A DNA stretch of 64,000 nucleotides from contig NZ_JAPENL010000002.1 in NCBI RefSeq assembly GCF_026342015.1, positions 67,001 through 131,000 of the forward strand. The letters are read 5' to 3'. The position numbers and the translations under genes are program-made. This DNA comes from Micromonospora lupini. GTDB taxonomy: Bacteria > Actinomycetota > Actinomycetes > Mycobacteriales > Micromonosporaceae. Positions 7,990 to 15,531 of this stretch are shown one piece after another (position 1 is the first letter of the stretch; each line of letters begins with the position of its first letter). A model generated the notes under the pieces. The model had not been told where the DNA came from. It did no database searches and saw only the letters and a list, made by a program, of their open reading frames with translations.

Positions 7990-8928
7990 GTGAACCGACC
8001 CCTCAGGTCCGCGCTCGGCGTCGCCCTGACCGCCGCCCTCCTGACCTCCGTCGCCGTCGCGCCCGCCTGGGCACACGCCGGGGGCCGACCGCCGGCAGTC
8101 GTCGATCTGCCGGACGGATTCCAGCCCGAGGGCATCGCCACCGCCGGCCGCTACGCGTACTTCGGCTCCCGCGCGACTGGCGAGATCTACCGCGCCGACC
8201 TGGTGACCGGCCGGGGCACGACGATCAGCGCACCCACCGGCACCCCGTCGCTCGGCCTCAAGATCGACCCGCGCGGCCGGTTGTTCGTCGCCGGCGGCAC
8301 GGCCGGTGACGCTCGCGTGCTCGACACCCGCACGGGCGAGGTGCTGGCGCGCTACCAGTTCGCCACCGCCCCGACGTTCGTCAACGACGTCGTCCTGACC
8401 CGCGACGCCGCGTACTTCACCGACTCCAACCGGCCGGTGCTCTACCGACTGCCGCTCGGTCGTGGTGGCGCGCTGCCGCCCGCCGACGGCTTCACGACCA
8501 TCGCGCTGACCGGCGCGTACGAGCAGGTCGGCACCGGCGTGAACATCAACGGCATCGTCGCCACACCGGACGGCAGGGCGCTGATCGTCGTCCAGTCCAA
8601 CACGGGCACGCTGTTCCGGGTCGACCCGGCGACCGGCGCGACCACAGTCGTGGCCGTGCCCGGCTACACCTTCACCAACGGCGACGGCCTCCTCCTGCTC
8701 GGCCGCACCCTCTACGTCGTGCAGAACAGCCTCAACCAGATCGCGGTGGCCACGCTGAACCGCACCGGCACCGCCGGAACGGTCACCGGCACGATCACCG
8801 ACCCGGAATTCGACGTGCCCACCACGGTTGCCAAGGCGTTGGGGCGGCTCTACCTGCCCAACGGCCGCTTCACCACGCCACCGACTCCGACCACGCCGTA
8901 CACGGCCGTCGCGGTCCGCCCCCGCTGA
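7990..8928 (+). CDS. Secreted beta-propeller protein (SMP-30/gluconolactonase-like)
   Basis: 312 residues from GTG 7990, which has AGGAG five bases upstream. Residues 1-32 are a Sec signal peptide (NRPLRSALGVALTAALL followed by APAWAHA). The mature part shows repeated propeller blades (LPDGFQPEGIATAGRYAYFGSR, VNDVVLTRDAAYFTDSNRP, INGIVATPDGRALIVVQSNTG), the pattern of SMP-30/NHL lactonase-like proteins. Enzymatic activity is not provable from sequence. Monocistronic. Confidence 0.82.
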   Translation: MNRPLRSALGVALTAALLTSVAVAPAWAHAGGRPPAVVDLPDGFQPEGIATAGRYAYFGSRATGEIYRADLVTGRGTTISAPTGTPSLGLKIDPRGRLFVAGGTAGDARVLDTRTGEVLARYQFATAPTFVNDVVLTRDAAYFTDSNRPVLYRLPLGRGGALPPADGFTTIALTGAYEQVGTGVNINGIVATPDGRALIVVQSNTGTLFRVDPATGATTVVAVPGYTFTNGDGLLLLGRTLYVVQNSLNQIAVATLNRTGTAGTVTGTITDPEFDVPTTVAKALGRLYLPNGRFTTPPTPTTPYTAVAVRPR

Positions 8929-9048
8929 GGCCCAGGCGATGAGGTAGGCCGGCGGGTCGCTGGACGCCCCTTCGTTCACGTCCCGCCGGCCGGGACCTAG
9001 CTGCCGCTCGCGCCGCTGGGGCTGCCCGCCGTGTCGATGTGCTGTTGA

Positions 9049-9092
9049 GCGGTATACCTCAGAGGTATGAATATGACTCTGAGGTATACCGC
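9049..9092. promoter_or_regulatory. 16-bp perfect inverted repeat, operator-like
   Basis: GCGGTATACCTCAGAG at 9049-9064 and its exact reverse complement at 9077-9092, loop 12. The left part also forms an independent odd-centred palindrome ATACCTCAGAGGTAT. The spacing and symmetry suit a repressor site rather than a terminator. A short ORF starting MNMTLRYTADD (ATG 9067) begins inside it. Confidence 0.6.
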
Positions 9093-9225
9093 TGACGACC
9101 GCATCCGCCCCCACGGAGGTGACCGAGGGGCACCGCCGGCCTGGCCAACCTGCTCGGCACGGCCAGGGCAGGTCGCTGACGGGCTGGTCAGGTGGCGCGC
9201 AGACCGTCGCAGACCACGGCGATGA
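9067..9225 (+). pseudogene. Possible antitoxin-gene remnant (first codons only)
   Basis: The frame opens MNMTLRYTADD, which resembles the first residues of Arc/ribbon-helix-helix antitoxins (MxMTLRLTxEE type), and lies within a palindrome as autoregulated antitoxin genes do. After about 11 residues the sequence becomes Arg/Pro-rich and runs antisense into the TetR gene, so no functional protein remains. Low confidence; similarity is short. Confidence 0.3.
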
Positions 9226-9766
9226 CGCGGTCGCGGGCACCGGTGTCGGTCGGGTCGGCCTCCCGCGCGAGGCAGCCGCTCATCAGGGCTTTCACGTCGG
9301 CGAAGGTGATTTCATCCCGCACCGCGCCCGCCTGTTGGGCGGCCTTCAGCAGGGCGTGCAGTCGACCTGACACGTCGCTGCCGGCCTCGACGGCAGCCGA
9401 CTCGATGTCGAATCCGGCACCGGCAAGTGACTCGGCCAAACCACGGTGGTCGGTGCCCTCGTGGATGAGTTCGGCGAAGAAGGTGAAGAACGCCGTCCCC
9501 GGCTCCTCCGTCGCCGCCAGGGCGTCCGCCCGCGCGGTGAGCACCGCCATGCGATCCAGCAGGACGGCCGCGAACAGGGATTCCTTCGTCGGGAAGTGGC
9601 GGCTGACCGTGCCGGTGCCCACCCCGGCACGTCGCGCGATCTCGTGGACCGGCACGGAAAGCCCTTCGGTGGCGAATGCATCCGCAGCCGCTCGCAGCAC
9701 CAACGCTCGATTGCGCCGGGCGTCGGCGCGCGGTGCCCGCGCAGGCTTGCCCGTCATCGAGTTCAT
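9188..9766 (-). CDS. TetR-family transcriptional regulator
   Basis: 192 residues. The N-terminal helix-turn-helix (VHEIARRAGVGTGTVSRHFPTKESLFAAV, about residues 40-70) is typical of TetR. The C-terminal domain (AESLAGAGFDIESAAVEAGSDVSG, CLAREADPT) resembles the SbtR-like/TetR_C_33 group. Divergent from an SDR gene; two near-identical palindromes in the 87-base gap (9783-9798, 9814-9829) are likely its operators, so it probably represses itself and the SDR gene. Confidence 0.93.
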   Translation of the reverse strand: MNSMTGKPARAPRADARRNRALVLRAAADAFATEGLSVPVHEIARRAGVGTGTVSRHFPTKESLFAAVLLDRMAVLTARADALAATEEPGTAFFTFFAELIHEGTDHRGLAESLAGAGFDIESAAVEAGSDVSGRLHALLKAAQQAGAVRDEITFADVKALMSGCLAREADPTDTGARDRVIAVVCDGLRAT

Positions 9767-9782
9767 CTCCTACCTGTTCAAA

Positions 9783-9829
9783 CGGGATGGCCGTCCCGTA
9801 TATTCACTCCATCCGGGACGACGGTCCCG
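9783..9829. promoter_or_regulatory. Twin TetR operator candidates
   Basis: Two sites of the form CGGGAY-N4-GTCCCG: CGGGATGGCCGTCCCG at 9783-9798 and CGGGACGACGGTCCCG at 9814-9829, 31 bp centre to centre, about three helical turns. They occupy the divergent TetR/SDR promoter region. Confidence 0.7.
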
Positions 9830-9853
9830 ATTATAGGGATCGGGAGGGCCACC

Positions 9854-10777
9854 ATGCCCAGATGGACCGCCGACGACGTCGGCGACCAGCATGGCCGCAC
9901 CGTCGTCATCACAGGCGCCAACAGCGGCATCGGGTACGAGACTGCCAGGGTGCTCGCAGCCCGGGGCGCCTCGGTCGTCCTGGCCTGCCGCGACCGTGAC
10001 AGGGCCACCGCCGCGGCGGCAGCCCTGCCCGGCGGGGACGTCACCACGCTCGACCTCGACCTGGGCTCGCTCGCCTCGATCCGCCGCGCTGCGGACGAAC
10101 TGCGATCGCGCCACGCTCGGCTGGACCTGCTCATCAACAACGCGGGACTGATGATGCCGCCGCTCGGCCACACCGAGGACGGGTTCGAACTCCAGATCGG
10201 GATCAACCACCTGGGCCACTTCGCCCTGACCGGGCTCCTTCTCGACCGGCTGCTCGCCACACCCGGCTCCCGCATCGTCACCGTCAGCAGCTCGGCGCAC
10301 CGCCAGGGGCGTATCGACTTCGACGACCTCCAGTTCCGGCGCCGCCGCTACCGGCCGCCAACCGCCTACGGTCAGTCGAAACTCGCCAACATCCTTTTCA
10401 CGTACGAACTCCAGCGCCGCCTCGTCGCGGCGAAGGCCCAGCCCATCGCGGTCGCTGTCGAACCCGGCATCGTCTCCACGGGCCTCCAACGCCACGTCAC
10501 CGGCGGGATGGCCGTCGGTGTCGCGGTCGTCGGAAAGCTGATCGGCCAACCCACCGCCGCGGCCGGCGCGCTCGCCACCCTGCGCGCTGCCACCGACCCC
10601 ACGGTCAAGGGCGCCGACTACTACGCCCCCGACGGTCGGTTGTTGAACGCATCGGGTCACCCGGTGCCGACCCGATCAAGCCCCGCGTCGCACGACGTCG
10701 ACACCCAGCGTCGACTGTGGGCCGAGTCCGAGCGGCTGACCGCTGTGACGTACTCGTTCACGGGCGCGGCCGCATGA
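9854..10777 (+). CDS. Short-chain dehydrogenase (retinol-dehydrogenase-like)
   Basis: 307 residues, classical SDR architecture: TGANSGIG cofactor motif at 20-27, NNAG at about 95-98, catalytic Ser near 146, and YGQSK with Tyr172 and Lys176. The length and the LxxLL-free NAD(P)-binding pattern match the retinol/protochlorophyllide-reductase-like SDR branch. Substrate unknown. GGGAGGGCC precedes ATG 9854. Likely controlled by the divergent TetR regulator. Its stop overlaps the start of a truncated membrane gene (ATGA at 10774-10777). Confidence 0.92.
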   Translation: MPRWTADDVGDQHGRTVVITGANSGIGYETARVLAARGASVVLACRDRDRATAAAAALPGGDVTTLDLDLGSLASIRRAADELRSRHARLDLLINNAGLMMPPLGHTEDGFELQIGINHLGHFALTGLLLDRLLATPGSRIVTVSSSAHRQGRIDFDDLQFRRRRYRPPTAYGQSKLANILFTYELQRRLVAAKAQPIAVAVEPGIVSTGLQRHVTGGMAVGVAVVGKLIGQPTAAAGALATLRAATDPTVKGADYYAPDGRLLNASGHPVPTRSSPASHDVDTQRRLWAESERLTAVTYSFTGAAA

Positions 10778-11133
10778 TGCTCCGCTGGCTGCTCAGGATC
10801 ACGGCGATCTACCTCGGCGTCCTGGGTGCCGCCGCACTGCTCGTCCCGCAGGCCGCGTCATCCGGCCTGGGCCAACAGTTGACGCCGTTCGACGTGTTCG
10901 CGAACGTTCGCGCGGCATCAGTGTCGAGAGTCGGGATCCGCCAGACGTCTCCGCGGCAGCTACCTGGCCGGCCGGCGACGGCGAACGGTGGGTCGAGCCC
11001 CACCGGAAGCGGGTGCCGGGCGCTCGCGTCGGTGCCATATGCTGCCCGCGTCCGCACGGGGGCCACGGGGGCCACGGGGGCCACGGGGGCCACGGGGAGA
11101 ATCACATGCGACGGCACGGCAGGGCAGCGCTGA
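10774..11133 (+). pseudogene. Truncated small membrane protein gene
   Basis: Starts MMLRWLLRITAIYLGVLGAAALLVPQ, a clear first membrane segment of the four-helix DUF4345-like type, and continues plausibly to about LTPFDVFANVRA (near 10910). From there the frame turns into Ser/Arg/Pro-rich sequence without membrane segments, crosses the 9-bp repeat array and overlaps the next gene. The start is coupled to the SDR stop, so the ancestral gene was probably its operon partner. A deletion near 10910 is inferred. Confidence 0.55.
11056..11096. repeat. 9-bp tandem repeat reaching the ribosome-binding site
   Basis: About four and a half units of GGGGGCCAC directly before GGGGAG (11093-11098), which serves as Shine-Dalgarno for ATG 11106. 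The array consists of many SD-like G-runs, so copy-number change would alter the 5' leader. Confidence 0.85.
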
Positions 11134-11999
11134 CGGCTGCGATCCTCACGGCGGCACTGGCGGGCTGCGGCACGCCGGCCGGCACGGACGGTGACCTGTT
11201 CGACGACTGGCACGCGATGGCGGCGGCGCAGCAGTTCGCCCCGAAGGCCGGCGAGTGCCACGTGATCCCCGAAGCCACCTCGTACCTGAGCAGCTACTCT
11301 CCCGTGGACTGCGCGAAGACCCACCTGGTCGAGACGTTCCACGTCGGCACCTTCACCGGCGCCCTGGCCGCGCGCAGCGCCCCTCCCAGCGTGGAGTCGG
11401 CGGCCATGCGCTCCGTCTTCACCGACTGCGACACCCGGGCCAAGGAGTTCGTCGGCGGCGACTGGCGCACCGCCCGGCTCTCCGTCCAGGTCGCACCGAC
11501 CTCGCCGAACGGGTGGGCGGGCGGCAGCCGCTGGTACCGGTGCGACATCTTCGAGCTGGACGAGGTGGACGGCGCCAACGGCGACAGCGACCGGGCCATC
11601 CACCGGGCCGGCACGCTGCGCAACGCCGTGGGCAGCCGCTCTCCGCTGACGTACGGCTGCATGAACGAGGACGAGTGGGGCCGGCTGCGGCCAGCCGCCT
11701 GCACGACCGGGCACCAGTTCGAGTTCGTCGGCGTCTGGACCGCCCCGAACCGCTCCTACGCCGACGCTGTCCGCGACGAGGACTCGGTGCACCCCGCCTG
11801 CCGTACGCTGGTCGCCCGCTACGCCAAGGTGCCCGTCGACGCCAACCTGCGTTACCGCATCGGCACCGCGTACCGCTTCCCCTCGCAGGAGCTGTGGGCG
11901 CGCGGTGACCGTGGTGTGCGCTGCTACTTCTGGTCCGGCGGCGCCGCCGTCAAGCGGTCGATCGCCAACGGTGGCACGAAGGCGCTGCCGATCCGCTGA
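11106..11999 (+). CDS. Septum-formation-family lipoprotein
   Basis: 297 residues. N-terminal lipoprotein signal (RRHGRAALTAAILTAALAGC, lipobox LAGC at about 17-20), so it is exported and lipid-anchored. The mature part has paired Cys residues and repeated segments typical of the actinobacterial septum_form domain: GECHVIPEATSYLSSYSPVDCAKTHLVETFHVGTF and later CTTGHQFEFVGVWTAP, i.e. two tandem domains. The molecular role of the family is not established; the name derives from a septation-linked homologue. GGGGAG precedes the ATG. Convergent with the next lipoprotein gene, six bases apart. Confidence 0.8.
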   Translation: MRRHGRAALTAAILTAALAGCGTPAGTDGDLFDDWHAMAAAQQFAPKAGECHVIPEATSYLSSYSPVDCAKTHLVETFHVGTFTGALAARSAPPSVESAAMRSVFTDCDTRAKEFVGGDWRTARLSVQVAPTSPNGWAGGSRWYRCDIFELDEVDGANGDSDRAIHRAGTLRNAVGSRSPLTYGCMNEDEWGRLRPAACTTGHQFEFVGVWTAPNRSYADAVRDEDSVHPACRTLVARYAKVPVDANLRYRIGTAYRFPSQELWARGDRGVRCYFWSGGAAVKRSIANGGTKALPIR

Positions 12000-12005
12000 G
12001 CCGGG

Positions 12006-13052
12006 TCAGATCCGGCCCAACAGCGCCGCCAACGCGACGTCGCCCTGACCGAGTTGCGTCCCGCCGGCTGCCGCCACGACCACGAACCGCCGGCAGGCGT
12101 CGAGTTCGACGTACCACTCGGGTCCACCGCCGCCCAGGGTCCGGAGCACCGCGAAGCGGGACGCCGGGGTGGCGCAGTCGGCCGCCGGCCGGGTGGTGGC
12201 CAGCGCCCGGAGCGCCTTCGCCTGCCGCTCGGGTGGCAGTGCCCCGCCGTACACGAAGTCTCCGGCCGGTTTGCCGCCGCCCCGCTCGGACGGGGGCACC
12301 TCGTAGACGCAGAGGCGCAGCGGCCCGACCTTCGGACCCGCGCCGGGCACGACACGTCCGGGACGGCCGAGGTGGGTGTCGACCCACACCATGTCGGACC
12401 ACCGCTGCGCGCAGCCGGCGGTCTCGGCCGCCGACGATTCGACAAGCCCGACGGTACGACTGTCGACAGTGGTCAGGCGCAGTCCGTCAAGCGCGGCGCG
12501 CACCTCCGGGCGCGGCTTGCCGCAGGCGTCCGTCGGCACGTACGGCCGCAGCCAGCGGCCCCGGTCGTCGAGCAGTGCCAGCCAGGGCGGGACGACCAGG
12601 TCGAGGGTGCAGGCGATCTCCCCTCGGCCCCGGCTCTGGTCGGACAGGCGCAGCGCAGCCACCAGGGCGCCGATGTCGTCGGCGCGACGCTCGGTGGTCA
12701 CCTGCTCCCGGCCGCCACCGGCACCCGGCCGTACCTCGCGGCCGCAGAGCACGGCGGCGACCGGGACGAACGCGGGATCGATCCGCCCGATCTCCGGCTC
12801 GACCCCGGCCGGCGTCGTCGCGCCCGGCGATGCCGCCGTCGGCCCGGCCGATCCCGGCGGTACGGGCAGCACGACGCCGGCCTGCGGTGCGCTTTCGACA
12901 CAGGAGGTCCACTTCTCGACGATCTCGGCCGGGCCGGGGTCATCGCTCGTGTTGGCCGGGCCCGCGCAGCCGCTCAGTGCCAGGCCGCACAGCCCCATGC
13001 CGAGCAGCGCCGCCGCCAGTGTCGTTCCGCCCGAGCGCATCCGGCTCACCAC
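12006..13052 (-). CDS. Lipoprotein of unknown function, Cys-rich
   Basis: 348 residues. Signal peptide with lipobox LSGC (about residues 26-29); ATG 13040 is an alternative start. The mature protein contains several spaced Cys residues (VLCGREV, IACTLDL, DACGKPR, AGCAQRW, RLCVYEV, ADCATPA, DACRRF) that could form disulfides outside the cell. I do not recognise a named domain. It resembles the neighbouring septum-type lipoprotein in overall style (secreted, Cys-paired) but not in motifs. Divergent from another lipoprotein gene at 13180. Confidence 0.75.
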   Translation of the reverse strand: MVSRMRSGGTTLAAALLGMGLCGLALSGCAGPANTSDDPGPAEIVEKWTSCVESAPQAGVVLPVPPGSAGPTAASPGATTPAGVEPEIGRIDPAFVPVAAVLCGREVRPGAGGGREQVTTERRADDIGALVAALRLSDQSRGRGEIACTLDLVVPPWLALLDDRGRWLRPYVPTDACGKPRPEVRAALDGLRLTTVDSRTVGLVESSAAETAGCAQRWSDMVWVDTHLGRPGRVVPGAGPKVGPLRLCVYEVPPSERGGGKPAGDFVYGGALPPERQAKALRALATTRPAADCATPASRFAVLRTLGGGGPEWYVELDACRRFVVVAAAGGTQLGQGDVALAALLGRI

Positions 13053-13179
13053 CTCTCACCAGGAGATGAGACGGTCGGTGCCGCTCCCCGGTTCCGGCTG
13101 TGGCGACGACCGGCCCGACGCTCACCCCGACGGACGAATCCGACGGCGCCGGGAACGCGTGCCGGTCCTGCGACGTCGC

Positions 13180-13704
13180 ATGGGGATGGATGCGAAGACC
13201 CTCGCCCGTACGGCCGCTCTCGCCGTGGCGACGCTGCTGGCCGCGGTGGGCTGCGGAGGATTCGCCAGGTCGACGAACCCGCCGCCTCCTCCGGCACGTG
13301 GCAGCGGAACGGCAGGGCCCGTGGAATCGCGCCCGCCGACCGGCGCGACACCGGCTGCCATCCGCCTCGTCGACGAGGACGTGGCCGACCTGCACCTCTG
13401 GGTGAGCAATCAGTCGTTCGAGGACGACCGGGTCACCGTCACCGTCAGCATCGACGGCACCCGGCTCGTCGATCAGCCCTTCGACGTGCAGGGCCAGCAC
13501 AACTGGATCCTGTTCCCCGTCAAGCTCCCGCCGGGCAGCCACGAGGTGACCGCCACCTCGCAGACGGGCGCCGCGACACACGAGCGGTTCACCGTGCCCG
13601 AGAAGGGACGCCGGTACGCCGTGCTCGGCTACTGGAGCGACCCGGGCCGCAACGATCGTCATCTGAGTTGGCTCGTCCGGTCCCGCCCGGTCGCCTTCCA
13701 GTAG
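13180..13704 (+). CDS. Small lipoprotein with beta-sandwich-like domain
   Basis: 174 residues. Lipoprotein signal (LARTAALAVATLLAAVGC, lipobox AVGC). The mature domain from about residue 60 alternates beta-strand-like segments (LHLWVSNQSFEDDRVTVTVSIDG, HNWILFPVKLPPGSHEVTATS), resembling an Ig- or carbohydrate-binding-type sandwich. Function unknown. ATG 13180 is chosen because the signal follows at once; the open frame upstream is antisense to the divergent gene. Confidence 0.75.
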   Translation: MGMDAKTLARTAALAVATLLAAVGCGGFARSTNPPPPPARGSGTAGPVESRPPTGATPAAIRLVDEDVADLHLWVSNQSFEDDRVTVTVSIDGTRLVDQPFDVQGQHNWILFPVKLPPGSHEVTATSQTGAATHERFTVPEKGRRYAVLGYWSDPGRNDRHLSWLVRSRPVAFQ

Positions 13705-13775
13705 CCGAGCCCGCCAAGCCGGCCAAGCCCGCCGAGCCCGCCAAGCCCGCCAAGCCGGCCGAGCCGGCCGAGAGT
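13705..13775. repeat. Low-complexity GCCAAGCC/GCCGAGCC array
   Basis: Directly after the lipoprotein stop, about 70 bases are built from interspersed GCCAAGCCG and CCCGCCGAG units of 9 and 6 bases. It is not part of any supported gene. Confidence 0.8.
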
Positions 13776-13838
13776 GACGTCGCCGACCCGGGGCGAGGCC
13801 GCCGGTCGGACCGGGTCGCCCGTCGGCATGATGGCCCG

Positions 13839-14234
13839 ATGGCACATCTGGGACAGGTCGCGGTGCTGGTACGCGAGTACGACGAGGCGATCGACTTCTA
13901 CGTGGGCGGCCTCGGCTTCGAACTGGTCGAGGACACGGCCCGCCCGGACGGCTCACGCTGGGTGGTGGTGCGACCCCCGGGGGCTCGGGAGACGGCGCTC
14001 CTGCTGGCCCGGGCGAGCAGCGCCGAGCAGCGGGCGCGGGTGGGTGACCAGACCGGCGGTCGGGTCGGCCTGTTCCTGCACACCGAGGATTTCGCCCGGG
14101 ACCACGCCCGGATGGCCGCCGCCGGGGTGCGGTTCCTGGAGGAGCCACGGCACGAGGCGTACGGCTCGGTGGCGGTCTTCGTCGACCTGTATGGCAATCG
14201 GTGGGATCTGATCCAGCCGCGCAGCGCAGAGTGA
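13839..14234 (+). CDS. VOC (glyoxalase/bleomycin-resistance) family protein
   Basis: 131 residues forming two beta-alpha-beta-beta-beta modules: AHLGQVAVLVREYDEAIDFYVGGLGFELVED at the start, and VGLFLHTEDFARDHARMAAAGVRFLEEP...SVAVFVDLYGNRWDLIQP at the end, the standard VOC ending with a probable metal-binding Glu or Asp. Substrate unknown; family members range from lyases to dioxygenases and drug-binding proteins. Followed by a strong inverted repeat at 14252. Confidence 0.88.
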   Translation: MAHLGQVAVLVREYDEAIDFYVGGLGFELVEDTARPDGSRWVVVRPPGARETALLLARASSAEQRARVGDQTGGRVGLFLHTEDFARDHARMAAAGVRFLEEPRHEAYGSVAVFVDLYGNRWDLIQPRSAE

Positions 14235-14251
14235 CGACAAGGCGACACCAT

Positions 14252-14281
14252 GCGTACGGTGGGTGAACGCTCACCGTACGC
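14252..14281. promoter_or_regulatory. 10-bp inverted repeat between VOC gene and kinase gene
   Basis: GCGTACGGTG and CACCGTACGC flank ten bases, with a nested GTGA-N4-TCAC. It sits 18 bases after the VOC stop and about 70 before the kinase start, with TATTCT nearby (14287-14292) as a possible -10. It may be a terminator for the VOC gene or an operator for the kinase operon. Confidence 0.45.
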
Positions 14282-14352
14282 CATGCTATTCTCCGATGTC
14301 GATCTCTGCCGCGCGGACCCGGACCGGGTCGTTGTCGGAAGGACATCTCCCG

Positions 14353-15531
14353 ATGCCGGCGACCGCCGCCCCGACCGTGCCACCGCCCGCTCTGGACAAT
14401 CCGGCCGGCGGGGCGTTCAGCCTCATCTTCACCACACTGCCGGCGCTGCTGCGGCTGACGTGCGGGCTGGTCGGCGCCGCGGTGGCGCTGTCGGTGCGTA
14501 CCCCGCCGGTAGACGAGGCCCTGCTGCTGCCCGGCGTGGCCGCGCTGACCGGATGGTCGCTCTGGTACGCAGGCCGCGCGGTACGCCACGGAATCACCCC
14601 GGCACTTGTCGCCGGTGACGTCGGCGTCACCGCGCTGGCCTGCCTGCTCATCCCTCACCTGGTCGCGCCCGAGGTGCTGCCCGGCGAGGGCAGTTGGATC
14701 GCGGTGCTCGCCAGCACCACCGTCATCAACGCGCAGGCCACCGCACCGGCTCGCTGGTCGGTCCCGGCCGGGCTGCTGGTCACCGCCACGTACGTGGTGG
14801 GCGCGCAGGCCGCCGGCAACCCCGCCGAGTCCCGGGCGCACGCCGCCACCCTGCTGGTGCAGACGGCCTGCACGGCGATGATGACGGGAGTGATGCGCCG
14901 CCGGATCGGGCGGGCCGACCGGGCGTTCGCCGAGCATCAGCGGTTGACCCGGGAGGCGTTTGTCGCCCGGGCCGCCCGGGAGGCGGAGCGCCAGCAGAAT
15001 CGGGACCTGCACGACACAGTGCTCGGCACGCTGACCATGGTGGGGCTCGGCGCGGTGGCTGGCCCGTCGGCCTCCTTCCGCGACCGGTGCGCCGCCGACC
15101 TGCGTACTCTCGTCGCGTTGACGGACCTCGGTCCGGCGCCCGGCGACGGCCCGGTGCCACTCGACGGCCGGTTGCGGACGGTGCCCGACCGGCTCCCGGA
15201 CCTGCCGGTGGGCCTGGAACTGGCCTCCTGCGCGGTGCCCGCCGGGGTGGCCGACGCGTTCACCGAGAGCGCCTACGCGGCACTGTCCAACGTGGTCCGG
15301 CACGCGCCGGGTGCGCAGGCCACACTGCGGTTGACGCGCGACGCGGTCGCGGTCGTGGTCGAGGTGGTCGACGACGGCCCCGGCTTCGACCCGGACACTG
15401 TCCCCCGGCACCGGTACGGGCTGCGCGAGTCGATCCACGGTCGGATGGCGGCGGTCGGCGGACGGGCCGAGGTGCACTCCGCGCCCGGTGCGGGCACCCG
15501 GATCCGACTGGAGTGGCCCGGTGTCGGCTGA
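14353..15531 (+). CDS. Sensor histidine kinase (HisKA_3 type)
   Basis: 392 residues. Five or six membrane segments fill residues 25-180, followed by the dimerisation helix with the phospho-acceptor His220 in NRDLHDTVLGTL, and a HATPase_c domain with N-box ALSNVVRHA (about 310-318) and G-box DDGPGFD (340-346). It autophosphorylates and should pass phosphate to the LuxR-type regulator two genes on. The signal is unknown; there is no large extracellular loop, so an intramembrane signal is plausible. ATG 14353 has GGAAGGA upstream. The stop overlaps the next start by 11 bases. Confidence 0.93.
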   Translation: MPATAAPTVPPPALDNPAGGAFSLIFTTLPALLRLTCGLVGAAVALSVRTPPVDEALLLPGVAALTGWSLWYAGRAVRHGITPALVAGDVGVTALACLLIPHLVAPEVLPGEGSWIAVLASTTVINAQATAPARWSVPAGLLVTATYVVGAQAAGNPAESRAHAATLLVQTACTAMMTGVMRRRIGRADRAFAEHQRLTREAFVARAAREAERQQNRDLHDTVLGTLTMVGLGAVAGPSASFRDRCAADLRTLVALTDLGPAPGDGPVPLDGRLRTVPDRLPDLPVGLELASCAVPAGVADAFTESAYAALSNVVRHAPGAQATLRLTRDAVAVVVEVVDDGPGFDPDTVPRHRYGLRESIHGRMAAVGGRAEVHSAPGAGTRIRLEWPGVG

